In this document: one piece after another, positions 1 to 7,526 of the stretch
How positions within the stretch are numbered: the stretch's first letter is position 1
How the letters are laid out: each line of letters starts with the position of its first letter
Assembly (NCBI GenBank): GCA_020635655.1
Contig: JACJZI010000008.1
Coordinates: 124,001 to 188,000, forward strand
Reading direction: 5' to 3'
Source: Flavobacteriales bacterium
Lineage (GTDB): Bacteria > Bacteroidota > Bacteroidia > Flavobacteriales_F > PHOS-HE28
Length of the DNA stretch: 64,000 nucleotides
The notes under the pieces: generated by a model
Told to the model about the DNA's origin: nothing
Database searches by the model: none
Seen by the model: only the letters and a program-made list of their open reading frames with translations
Made by a program: the position numbers and the translations under genes

Positions 1-1
1 A

Positions 2-1018
2 ACGCTGGTCGTCCAACAATTCCTGGATATCCTAGGGCTGGAGGAGCGGATCCGTTCCCAGGAAAGCCTGACACAGCTGACGCGCGAACAGATGGAACGG
101 ACGCAGGCTTTCGTGGATGCCGGACGCCTCGCCGAAGGCGAACTGTTCTCGGCACGATCACAGGTCGCATCACAGGAATATGCCCTGACGGACCTTCGGA
201 ACCAACATGCACGGGCCGAGCTGCTCCTGGCGCAGACCTTGCAACTGGAGCCGACCGAGGTGAACGACTTCCATGTGGAGGCCCCATCCCTTGGCGCTCT
301 GGCCGTGGTCGACCCCGTTTCTTCCATGGAGGAGGTGCTTTCGAACGTCCTTCAGCAGGATCCGGCCTACAAGCAGGCGGAGCTGCAAATGCTGAGCAGC
401 GAGCGGGGCATCGCCATCGCCCGATCAGGCGGCATCCCCTCCTTGAGCTTCAATGCTTCTGTGGGAACGGGGTACTCGGGTCGCAATACGGAAACGGTGG
501 GTGAACCCGTCCAGGCGCCCCCGATCGCCATTGGGTACACCGCAGGGGGCGAGGTGGTGTACTCGCCCAATTACACCCAGGAAACGCAAACCCGGCCGTT
601 CGCGAAGCAATTGGACGACAATCTCAACGAAAGCCTGGGGTTCACGCTTTCCGTACCGATCTTCAACAACATGCGCAACAAGCTGGCCGTGGACCAGGCC
701 CGCGTGCAATATGAGCAGGCGAAGATCGACCGCGACAAGGTGCGCGACATGCGCCGACGCGACGTACAGGACGCGGTCCTCGCACAACATGCCGCCTACG
801 ACCAGTATCGTTCGGCCGATGTGGCGGTGGGGTCGGCACAACGGGCCCTGGACTATGCCCAGGAACGGTTCGCGCAGGGTGCGATCTCCTCCTTGGAACT
901 GAGCACGGCGCGAAGCGACCTGGAACGGGCGCTGGCCGGAAGGATCGATGCCAAGTACACGTACCTCCTGGCACGTTCCACGTTGGATATCCTCCAGGGG
1001 CTTCCGGTCACGCTTTGA
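2..1018 (+). CDS. TolC-family outer membrane efflux protein, 5' truncated by window edge
   Basis: The frame is open from base 2 without a start codon, so the true N-terminus lies outside the window; 338 residues are visible. The visible part opens with the amphipathic alpha-barrel helix typical of the outer membrane efflux (OEP) domain, with the family-style pattern ERTQAFVDAGRLAEGEL, where the VDAG-L turn ends one helix. A second OEP repeat follows, with a beta-strand region near LGFTLSVPIFNN and the long helical hairpin QYEQAKIDRDKVRD. TolC proteins form the exit duct of tripartite RND, MFP or type I export systems. No inner-membrane partner is visible; any partner would lie upstream, outside the window. 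tsaB starts three bases after the stop. Confidence 0.9.
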   Translation, partial: TLVVQQFLDILGLEERIRSQESLTQLTREQMERTQAFVDAGRLAEGELFSARSQVASQEYALTDLRNQHARAELLLAQTLQLEPTEVNDFHVEAPSLGALAVVDPVSSMEEVLSNVLQQDPAYKQAELQMLSSERGIAIARSGGIPSLSFNASVGTGYSGRNTETVGEPVQAPPIAIGYTAGGEVVYSPNYTQETQTRPFAKQLDDNLNESLGFTLSVPIFNNMRNKLAVDQARVQYEQAKIDRDKVRDMRRRDVQDAVLAQHAAYDQYRSADVAVGSAQRALDYAQERFAQGAISSLELSTARSDLERALAGRIDAKYTYLLARSTLDILQGLPVTL

Positions 1019-1021
1019 CCC

Positions 1022-1735
1022 GTGGCCACGCTCCTTTGCATCGAGACCGCCACGCCGCTCTGTGCGGTGGCATTGGTGCGCGATGGACATATACTCTCGT
1101 CCGAGGCTGAGGCGGGCGATCCGACGAATGCCGGGAAGCGGTACATCCACGCCGAACGGACCAACGTCCTCATCCAGCGTGTGCTGGACGCTGCGGACCA
1201 TCGATCCGTGGATCTGCAGGGTGTCGCCGTGGGCATCGGGCCAGGTTCCTATACCGGCCTGCGTATCGGGCTCTCCGCGGCGAAGGGGCTGTGCTATGCG
1301 CTTGAACTTCCGATCATCGGCATCGGGACCCTTGACACGCTGGTCGCGGCTTTGAAGGTGACCACATCCGTTCAATTGCGCGTGAACGATATCCTCTGGC
1401 CGATGATCGATGCACGCCGCATGGAGGTCTTCACACGATCCCAAGGTCCATCGGATCCCGCCGGGGGACCACACCACTCATTGGTATTGGACGAGCGTTG
1501 GTGCAAGGGTCTGACGACGGCCGCTCGTCATGTCGTATTCGGCGATGGGGCCGACAAGGCCGTGGATCTATGGCGCGGCCGTGACCACATCATTCATGTA
1601 CCCGGCGTTCGTCCTGTGGCCTCGGCCATGGCGGCCCTGGCAGAGGACCGGTTCAGCAGGGATGCGTTCGACGACCTCGCCTATCTCGTGCCGACCTATG
1701 GGAAGGAGGCCCGACCGACACGCTCACGGTCATAG
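1022..1735 (+). CDS. tsaB: tRNA threonylcarbamoyladenosine biosynthesis protein TsaB
   Basis: 237 residues, GTG start. TsaB is the non-catalytic partner of TsaD in making t6A37 of ANN-decoding tRNAs. The ASKHA-type fold is recognisable from the N-terminal strand LLCIETATPLCAVAL and the signature GPGSYTGLRIG near residue 77. The length matches the family. It starts three bases after the TolC stop and is probably co-transcribed with it. Its last six bases overlap the convergent end of the repeat protein on the other strand. GTG was chosen because the strand following it is the family N-terminus and no ATG fits. Confidence 0.93.
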   Translation: MATLLCIETATPLCAVALVRDGHILSSEAEAGDPTNAGKRYIHAERTNVLIQRVLDAADHRSVDLQGVAVGIGPGSYTGLRIGLSAAKGLCYALELPIIGIGTLDTLVAALKVTTSVQLRVNDILWPMIDARRMEVFTRSQGPSDPAGGPHHSLVLDERWCKGLTTAARHVVFGDGADKAVDLWRGRDHIIHVPGVRPVASAMAALAEDRFSRDAFDDLAYLVPTYGKEARPTRSRS

Positions 1736-2239
1736 GCCGGCAAGGATCGCAAGAAGCTCGGTGTTCGACAGTTCGCCCTCGATGGAGAGGATCGCGTCCC
1801 CGCGTGTGGCGAACGGACCTTCGGCCAGATAGACCACGGACCCGTCGATGAGAAAGGCGCCCTCCGCCTTGTTGCAGAACGACCCGTCCGCGCGATAGAC
1901 CTTCTTCCCCTCTAGTAGTAATGCACATGTACCCCGTTGGCAGCCATTGCCACCGCACCGAACGAGCTTGTCCTGGCCGTCCATGAAGTAGGCGGCTGTT
2001 CCCCTTCTGCCGAAGGGGTCCGCCGCATGGTAGACCACGTCCTCCTCAACGACCCAGATGCACGGACCGGCCCCTCCGAAGCTTCCAATGGCTTGGTGGA
2101 TCCTTCCGGCACGCACAACGAACGCCGCATCGCCGGGTGTGCCAAAGGGCCCATAGGCCCAATGGACAACGGCCTGCGCATTGAGCAGCGCTACGGTCAG
2201 GATGGATACCGCGACCGACCAGCTCCGCAGGTGGAACAT
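1730..2239 (-). CDS. Secreted protein of about six 22-residue repeats, function unknown
   Basis: 169 residues from ATG 2239; a TTG at 2263 is possible but would overlap the upstream stop. An N-terminal signal peptide (hydrophobic VAVSILTVALL, cleavage near AQA) is followed by about six imperfect 22-residue units with the pattern G-x-F-x-x-x-G-x-A-x(5)-G-x-x-V-Y-x-A. Units begin near GPFGTPG, GSFGGAG, DPFGRRG, GGNGCQRG, GSFCNKAE and GPFATRG. The pattern suggests a small beta-rich repeat fold. I do not recognise a named family; DKNYY-like or WG-like repeats are possible relatives. It is the third gene of a minus-strand operon, 13 bases after the preceding stop. Confidence 0.7.
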   Translation of the reverse strand: MFHLRSWSVAVSILTVALLNAQAVVHWAYGPFGTPGDAAFVVRAGRIHQAIGSFGGAGPCIWVVEEDVVYHAADPFGRRGTAAYFMDGQDKLVRCGGNGCQRGTCALLLEGKKVYRADGSFCNKAEGAFLIDGSVVYLAEGPFATRGDAILSIEGELSNTELLAILAGL

Positions 2240-2252
2240 CCGTTCTGGACGA

Positions 2253-3158
2253 TCAGGGAGCAATGCGTTCTGTTGTGTAACGCACCAGGTGGATGGTGCC
2301 GGTGGACATGTCCTTGGTCAACTTCGCCTTCAGGAACATGGTCCCCTCCTCATACAGGTATTCCTCATGGGACACGAGCTCGTCATCGTGGAATTCGTCC
2401 ATGGCCATCAGGTCGCCGATCGCATCATAATGGAAGGCCTGGCGGAGCACATGCGTTGAGCTCAGGTCGGACCGCAGCGTGCGTTCCGCCAGGCGGCCTT
2501 TTTCATTGTAGTGGAATTCCGCCCTGGACCGACGCCCGGTGATCAGGTAACGGTCCTCGATGCTGCGCAGGTATCCCCATCGATCGTGCACGGTCGTTTC
2601 TTCCAGGAACGGCAGATCGAGCTCGTTGAGGTGGGTGCGCACCAGCACCGTGTCGTTCAGTTGACGATAGATGGATCGCTCATCCGTGATCACCGTGCGG
2701 TCACCCGGTTCAAAATGATACCGGTCCGGGCCAAGGTTCACGATCCGGACGTAGGTGCGTCGCGTCGTCCGCCCCAGGCTGTCGTAGCTGGTCTCGATGG
2801 CGTAGAAGCCGTTCAGGTCGTTGTGCAACTCCTGCACCAGGTGCCCCATCGTGTCGAAGGTCATCACGGTCGAGGCCGTGTCGGTCCCCGTTCCCGGCCG
2901 CCCGAAACTGGTGTTCTGGTAGATGGTGCGCCCGTTCCTGTCGAACCGGTAGAGGTGGCACTGGTCCAGATCACGTATCGGTTCCTGTTCGCGCTTGACC
3001 GCGTTCCGGCCTTTGACCATGGTGATGCACGCACGCCGGATGAATTCGGGGTCGAAGTGGGGCTGATCGATCGGTCCGTTGGCCGCCGGGACACGCAGGG
3101 TCTGGGCCTGCGACCCACCAAAGAGCAGGACGGCAAGGAGCAGCGAAGACCCTCTCAT
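2253..3158 (-). CDS. Secreted protein with YD/RHS-like repeat character, function unknown
   Basis: 301 residues from ATG 3158. Signal peptide MRGSSLLLAVLLFGGSQAQ. The mature part has several stretches like YDSLGRTTRRTY, FHYNEKGRLAERT and FHYDAIGDLMAMDEF, which resemble the F/Y-D-x-x-G-R strands of YD (RHS) repeats, without the RHS core or a toxin domain. Periplasmic or surface location is inferred. The start overlaps the stop of the upstream lipoprotein gene by four bases (ATGA, 3158-3155), suggesting translational coupling. A start 48 bases further upstream would lack a clean signal peptide and overlap the lipoprotein gene further, so I reject it. Confidence 0.7.
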   Translation of the reverse strand: MRGSSLLLAVLLFGGSQAQTLRVPAANGPIDQPHFDPEFIRRACITMVKGRNAVKREQEPIRDLDQCHLYRFDRNGRTIYQNTSFGRPGTGTDTASTVMTFDTMGHLVQELHNDLNGFYAIETSYDSLGRTTRRTYVRIVNLGPDRYHFEPGDRTVITDERSIYRQLNDTVLVRTHLNELDLPFLEETTVHDRWGYLRSIEDRYLITGRRSRAEFHYNEKGRLAERTLRSDLSSTHVLRQAFHYDAIGDLMAMDEFHDDELVSHEEYLYEEGTMFLKAKLTKDMSTGTIHLVRYTTERIAP

Positions 3159-5275
3159 CGCAGTTGCTTCAATGCTTCGGCCACGCTGTTCACCGGCAAC
3201 TGGCACACCTTGTTCTCACAGACGAAAATGGTATTGGTGCCAAGGAATTTGCCTTCCAGCAACGGAAGGTCACTGGATGAGCCGGCACCCAGAAAGAGCC
3301 GTTCAGGGATGTAATGGCGGCCGAACTCCTTTCGCAGCGCCAAGTGGTCCGGTCCGGTGATGGCGATCTCATGGAACGGAAAGACATCGCTGAGCGCCAA
3401 TTGCGCCCAGTTCCCATAACCTTGGGGGTATTCGGCCATGCGGGACCTCACGTTGGCCAGCATCTGATCGCTCATCGCCGTCCATTCATGCTGGTCGAAC
3501 AAGTGGCCGAGGAGAAAAAGGTCGCGGGCCATCGCGCTGTTGGAGGAAGGGATCACATTGTCCGTCACTTCCATCTTGCGGGCGATCAATGGTGGGTCCA
3601 GGTCACTGGTGAAATGGAACATCCTGCTCTCCGGATCCATGAAATGGGCGATCGCATAGGCCATCAGCTGCCGGGCCGCCTCGATCCAGTGTTCTTCAAA
3701 GGTGACCTGGTACAGGTTCGTCAATGCTTCGATGGTGAAGCTGTAGTCCTCCAGATAGCCGTTTATCGTCGCCTGTCCGGTCTTGGAACTGTGCCAAAGC
3801 CCACCGTCGGCTCGACGGCACTGCGAGAGGATCCGCTCCATGGCCTGGCGCGCCAGGGCCAGGTCCCCGGGGTCGCCGAGCGCATCGTAGGCATCGGCGA
3901 ACCCTGTGACCATGAGCGCGTTCCAACTGGTCAATGCCTTGTCATCGAGCCCGGGGCGTTCACGTTGGGCACGCTTCTCCAGGAGCCGTCCATTGATCCG
4001 GTCCATGGCCGATAGCAGATCGGCTTCCGAAAGATCCAATGCGCCGGCCACCTCGGCGGTCGAACGCGTACGGACCAGGATGATCTTTTCGTCCTCCCAG
4101 GCCCCGGCATGCAGGTCGTACCAGGTCTCTGCGATCCTCATGTCCGCTTCTCCCAGGGTCTGCAGGAGTTCGTCCCGGGTCCATACATAGTAGCGGCCCT
4201 CTTCGCCTTCGCTGTCAGCGTCCAACGCACTGTAAAGACCACCATCCTTTCCCAGCATTTCCCGGCGTATGAAATCCAGTGTCCGCCGGACCACCTCGGC
4301 ATAGAGCGGGTCCTGGAACGCCTGGTAACCCTGGCTGTAGAGCGAGACGAGCTGGGCATTGTCGTACAGCATTTTCTCAAAATGCGGCACTTTCCATAGG
4401 ACGTCCGTACTGTACCGGGCGAACCCTCCGCCCACTTGGTCGAAGATCCCGCCCATGGCCATCTTGTCGAGCGTGAGGCGCACATGCTTCAGTACCATCT
4501 CATCCCCGGTCAATGTGCCGTATCGGAGCAGGAACTGAAGGTTGTTGGGCATGGGGAACTTGGGTGCCCGGTCCGGACCGCCATGATCGTGGTCGAAATC
4601 ATCGGACCATTTGTCCACCAGTTGGTCCAGCTCCTGGCGGGAGCAGGGCGCCGCGTCGGTGTTCAATTTCACCAGGTCCGCCTCCGCCACCCCTTGTTGC
4701 AGCTGGTCGGCATAGGCCTTTACGCGATCGGGCTCCTGCTGCCAGGTGGTGCTGAGGTCCTCCAGCAACTGCCGCCATTGTTCGGGTGGGAAGTAGGTGC
4801 CACCATAGACCGGGCGTCCATCGGGCATCACAAAACAGTTCAACGGCCAGCCGCCCCGCCCCGTCAGCAATTGCACGGCCGTCATGTACACCTGGTCCAC
4901 GTCGGGCCGTTCCTCGCGGTCCACCTTGACACAGATGAAACGATCGTTCATCAAGGCCGCGATGCTGTCGTTCTCGAAGCTCTCATTCTCCATCACATGG
5001 CACCAATGGCAACTGCTGTAGCCGATGCTCACCAACACCAACTTGTTCTGTACCCGGGCCGAATCGAACGCATCCTGCCCCCAGGGGAACCAGTCGACCG
5101 GGTTATGGGCGTGCTGGAGCAAATAAGGACTGGTCTCGTGGATCAGCCGGTTGGTGTGCGTGTACGCGGTGGTATCTTGCATGGAAGGGTCGACGGGATC
5201 CCCTTGCCGATCATTGCAGCCGCTGGATAGTCCTGCTAGCAGCATGACCGCGCAAAAGGCCTGAGGAATGGACAT
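3155..5275 (-). CDS. Thioredoxin-domain lipoprotein of the YyaL/SSP411 (DUF255) family
   Basis: 706 residues. The N-terminus is a lipoprotein signal with lipobox LSSGC (Cys20), so it is probably membrane-anchored in the periplasm, which is unusual for a family generally annotated as cytosolic. Residues about 45-165 form the thioredoxin-like DUF255 domain with a CHWC redox motif in SSCHWCHVMENESFE and the family block DREERPDVDQVYM. The remaining approximately 500 residues are an (alpha/alpha)6 barrel like N-acylglucosamine 2-epimerases, with YDNAQLVSLYSQGYQ and DDKALTSWNALMV. The exact substrate of this family is unknown. It heads an operon with two unknown secreted proteins. A promoter-like TTACTTTG sits seven bases before the ATG. 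Confidence 0.9.
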   Translation of the reverse strand: MSIPQAFCAVMLLAGLSSGCNDRQGDPVDPSMQDTTAYTHTNRLIHETSPYLLQHAHNPVDWFPWGQDAFDSARVQNKLVLVSIGYSSCHWCHVMENESFENDSIAALMNDRFICVKVDREERPDVDQVYMTAVQLLTGRGGWPLNCFVMPDGRPVYGGTYFPPEQWRQLLEDLSTTWQQEPDRVKAYADQLQQGVAEADLVKLNTDAAPCSRQELDQLVDKWSDDFDHDHGGPDRAPKFPMPNNLQFLLRYGTLTGDEMVLKHVRLTLDKMAMGGIFDQVGGGFARYSTDVLWKVPHFEKMLYDNAQLVSLYSQGYQAFQDPLYAEVVRRTLDFIRREMLGKDGGLYSALDADSEGEEGRYYVWTRDELLQTLGEADMRIAETWYDLHAGAWEDEKIILVRTRSTAEVAGALDLSEADLLSAMDRINGRLLEKRAQRERPGLDDKALTSWNALMVTGFADAYDALGDPGDLALARQAMERILSQCRRADGGLWHSSKTGQATINGYLEDYSFTIEALTNLYQVTFEEHWIEAARQLMAYAIAHFMDPESRMFHFTSDLDPPLIARKMEVTDNVIPSSNSAMARDLFLLGHLFDQHEWTAMSDQMLANVRSRMAEYPQGYGNWAQLALSDVFPFHEIAITGPDHLALRKEFGRHYIPERLFLGAGSSSDLPLLEGKFLGTNTIFVCENKVCQLPVNSVAEALKQLR

Positions 5276-5819
5276 GGAGGTTCAAAGTAAAGACCGTGGA
5301 AAGCTCCCCATCACAGGTCGCGCATCGCGCATTCCACGATCGGGCGTGAAGGACCGTACTTGGCCGGTCTGGTGGATGGCCCTGGGCATTCTGACCGCCT
5401 TGGCCGCCTTGCTGACCTTCGGGAAGATCATCGTCGCTCCGATCTCCACCTCACTGCGTTGGTTGGTGGGCAGCTGTCTGATCGGGTTGCTGGTGCCCCA
5501 TGCATGGTCCGGGGCACGGCTTGGTCTGGAACGGAGTGAATGGCGGTTCCTCTGGGCGTTGGGCATCGGACCGTCCTTGTTCGCCCTCGGGCTGGTCCTG
5601 AACCAAATGTTCCATGGTCCGGTGCATTGTGTTGACCATCCCGTGGAACGGGTCGTGAACACCGGTTTTGTTTGGCGGGTGGACCTGATGGATGGGGCGC
5701 TTGAGGCCTACCCCCTGGCCCGCGAACACTACCTGGACCCAGGGCTTGCGCGTGGCGATGACTATCCGGTCTGTGAGGCCACGGGGCTTTTTGGCGGACG
5801 GGTGGTCGTGCACCGTTGA
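5268..5819 (+). CDS. Small integral membrane protein, function unknown
   Basis: 183 residues if the ATG at 5268 is used. Three hydrophobic segments are visible: about residues 35-58 (WWMALGILTALAALLTFG), 63-80 (LRWLVGSCLIGLLVP) and 92-112 (FLWALGIGPSLFALGL). A soluble C-terminal part of about 60 residues follows. I recognise no family. The annotated start overlaps the divergent lipoprotein gene by eight bases and contains that gene's promoter, so a later GTG at 5346 (just before the first membrane segment) is a realistic alternative. It stands alone between divergent and convergent genes. Confidence 0.65.
   Translation: MDMEVQSKDRGKLPITGRASRIPRSGVKDRTWPVWWMALGILTALAALLTFGKIIVAPISTSLRWLVGSCLIGLLVPHAWSGARLGLERSEWRFLWALGIGPSLFALGLVLNQMFHGPVHCVDHPVERVVNTGFVWRVDLMDGALEAYPLAREHYLDPGLARGDDYPVCEATGLFGGRVVVHR
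5283..5290 (-). promoter_or_regulatory. Bacteroidota -7 promoter element (TTACTTTG)
   Basis: TTACTTTG is one mismatch from TAnnTTTG and lies seven bases upstream of the ATG at 5275, so transcription should begin at or just before the start codon. It sits inside the N-terminal codons of the divergent small membrane protein. Confidence 0.5.
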
Positions 5820-5850
5820 TGGATGCGGCAGGTGCAACTTCAATGGATGG

Positions 5851-5869
5851 CCGGTCCCGGACGGACCGG
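5851..5869 (+). terminator. Possible weak hairpin terminator after the membrane protein
   Basis: CCGGTCC and GGACCGG form a seven-base stem with a five-base loop about 30 bases after the stop. There is no T-run, so termination is uncertain. The rest of the 5820-6031 gap shows no gene or clear signal. Confidence 0.25.
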
Positions 5870-6031
5870 TCCGCAGCCGTTGAACACATCGTTCACCCAC
5901 AGGTCCCTATTGGGATATGGCACCTGCTAGCGGTCTTGGTGCTCCACCCGGCCCGTAATGCAAGGTGAGCCCCATCGATCACCCATGCTGCCCTGCTCCC
6001 TCCGCAGACCCAGGTGGACGGACTGGTGTGT

Positions 6032-7450
6032 TCAACCCTGGCCGTTGGACATTTCCGCGAAATGCGCGAAAAAACGAGGGATGGCCCGGATGCCCTGCAT
6101 GAAATTGAACACGCCATAGTGCTCGTTCGGACTGTGGATCTTGTCGCTGTCCAATCCGAAACCGAACAGGATGGTCTTGATGCCGAGTTCCTGTTCGAAC
6201 AAGGCCACGATCGGGATGGAGCCGCCGCCACGGGTGGGTATGGGTGCTTTGCCGAACGTTTCCTCCATGGCCTTGCTCGCTGCCTTGTAGGCCACGGAAT
6301 CCGCCGGGGTGACGACCGCCTCGCCGCCGTGCAATGCCGTAACTTTCACCTTGACACAAGGGGGGGCGATCTTCTGGAAGTGTTCGGCGAAGAGCTTCGT
6401 GATCTTCTGGCTTTTCTGGTCCGGCACCAGGCGCATGCTGATCTTGGCCGAGGCTTTTGATGGGAGCACGGTCTTCGCACCCTCGCCGGTATAGCCTCCC
6501 CAGATCCCATTGACGTCCAGTGTGGGGCGGATGGTGCAGCGCTCTTCCGTGGTATAGCCCTTTTCTCCCCACACGGCATCGATGCCCAGGTCTTCCATAT
6601 AGGCTTTCTCGTTGAACGGTGCCTCGGCCAATGCCTTGCGTTCCGCATCGCTCAACTCCACCACATCATCATAGAAACCCGCTATGTTCACCCGATACGC
6701 TTCGTCGTGCAGACTGGCGATCAGTTCGCAAAGCACATTGATCGGATTGGCCACGGCTCCACCATAGACCCCGCTGTGCAGGTCGCGGTTCGGCCCCGTC
6801 ACCTCCACCTCCATGTAACTGAGACCGCGCAGACCTGTGTTGATACTGGGCGTGTCATTGGCGATCATCGCCGTGTCGCTGATCAGGACCACGTCCGCCT
6901 TCAGTTTCTCCTTGTTGTTCTTGACGAAAGTGCCCAGGTTCTCCGATCCCACTTCCTCCTCCCCCTCGATCATGAACTTCACGTTGCAGGGCAGCGTATC
7001 GTTCTTCAGCATGGCCTCGACGGCCTTGACGTGCATGTAGAACTGGCCCTTGTCATCGGCAGAGCCGCGGGCGATGATCAGCCCATCCTTGACCACGGGT
7101 TCGAAGGGCGGTGAGGACCACAATTCCAGAGGGTCTGCGGGCTGCACGTCATAATGCCCATAGGTGAGGACGGTGGGTTTCGAGGGGTCGATGATCTTTT
7201 CACCATAGACAATGGGGTGTCCAGCGGTGGGGCACACCTCGACCTTGTCCAATCCGGCCTCGACCAGGCGTTCACGCACGGAATCCGCACAGCGGGAAAC
7301 GTCCGCCTTGTACTGCGGGTCCGCGCTGATGGAGGGGATCCGCAGCAGGTCGAGCAACTCGTTCAGAAAGCGGTCCTGATGGGCATCAATGAAGGCTTGC
7401 GTCTGCTCCACGGCGATAGGGGTTCTGTAGTGGCCCAAGATACTCCGCAT
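6032..7450 (-). CDS. M20 family metallopeptidase (dipeptidase)
   Basis: 472 residues from ATG 7450, which leaves a normal N-terminus MRSILGHYRTP. It belongs to the M20 dipeptidase/CNDP-like group: zinc ligands and catalytic residues are visible in LTYGHYDVQPAD (His and Asp), ARGSADDKGQ (bridging Asp), IEGEEEVGS (catalytic Glu pair), ISDTAMI (Asp) and a late His region. The dimerisation lid contains RDLHSGVYGG. It should hydrolyse dipeptides or short peptides in the cytoplasm, as no signal peptide is seen. It is a single gene; its start is close to, and divergent from, the choice-of-anchor L gene. Confidence 0.93.
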   Translation of the reverse strand: MRSILGHYRTPIAVEQTQAFIDAHQDRFLNELLDLLRIPSISADPQYKADVSRCADSVRERLVEAGLDKVEVCPTAGHPIVYGEKIIDPSKPTVLTYGHYDVQPADPLELWSSPPFEPVVKDGLIIARGSADDKGQFYMHVKAVEAMLKNDTLPCNVKFMIEGEEEVGSENLGTFVKNNKEKLKADVVLISDTAMIANDTPSINTGLRGLSYMEVEVTGPNRDLHSGVYGGAVANPINVLCELIASLHDEAYRVNIAGFYDDVVELSDAERKALAEAPFNEKAYMEDLGIDAVWGEKGYTTEERCTIRPTLDVNGIWGGYTGEGAKTVLPSKASAKISMRLVPDQKSQKITKLFAEHFQKIAPPCVKVKVTALHGGEAVVTPADSVAYKAASKAMEETFGKAPIPTRGGGSIPIVALFEQELGIKTILFGFGLDSDKIHSPNEHYGVFNFMQGIRAIPRFFAHFAEMSNGQG

Positions 7451-7513
7451 GGATCCGGGCGGGCCAGGCAACGCCCCGGGGCCCTCATCAGTCTATGCTT
7501 CGGTCAATAGCCC

Positions 7514-7521
7514 TATTTTTA
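7514..7521 (+). promoter_or_regulatory. Candidate -7 promoter element (TATTTTTA)
   Basis: TATTTTTA matches TAnnTTTG at all but the last position and ends five bases before the ATG at 7527. It would give an almost leaderless mRNA for the first choice-of-anchor L protein. Confidence 0.4.
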
Positions 7522-7526
7522 GTCCC

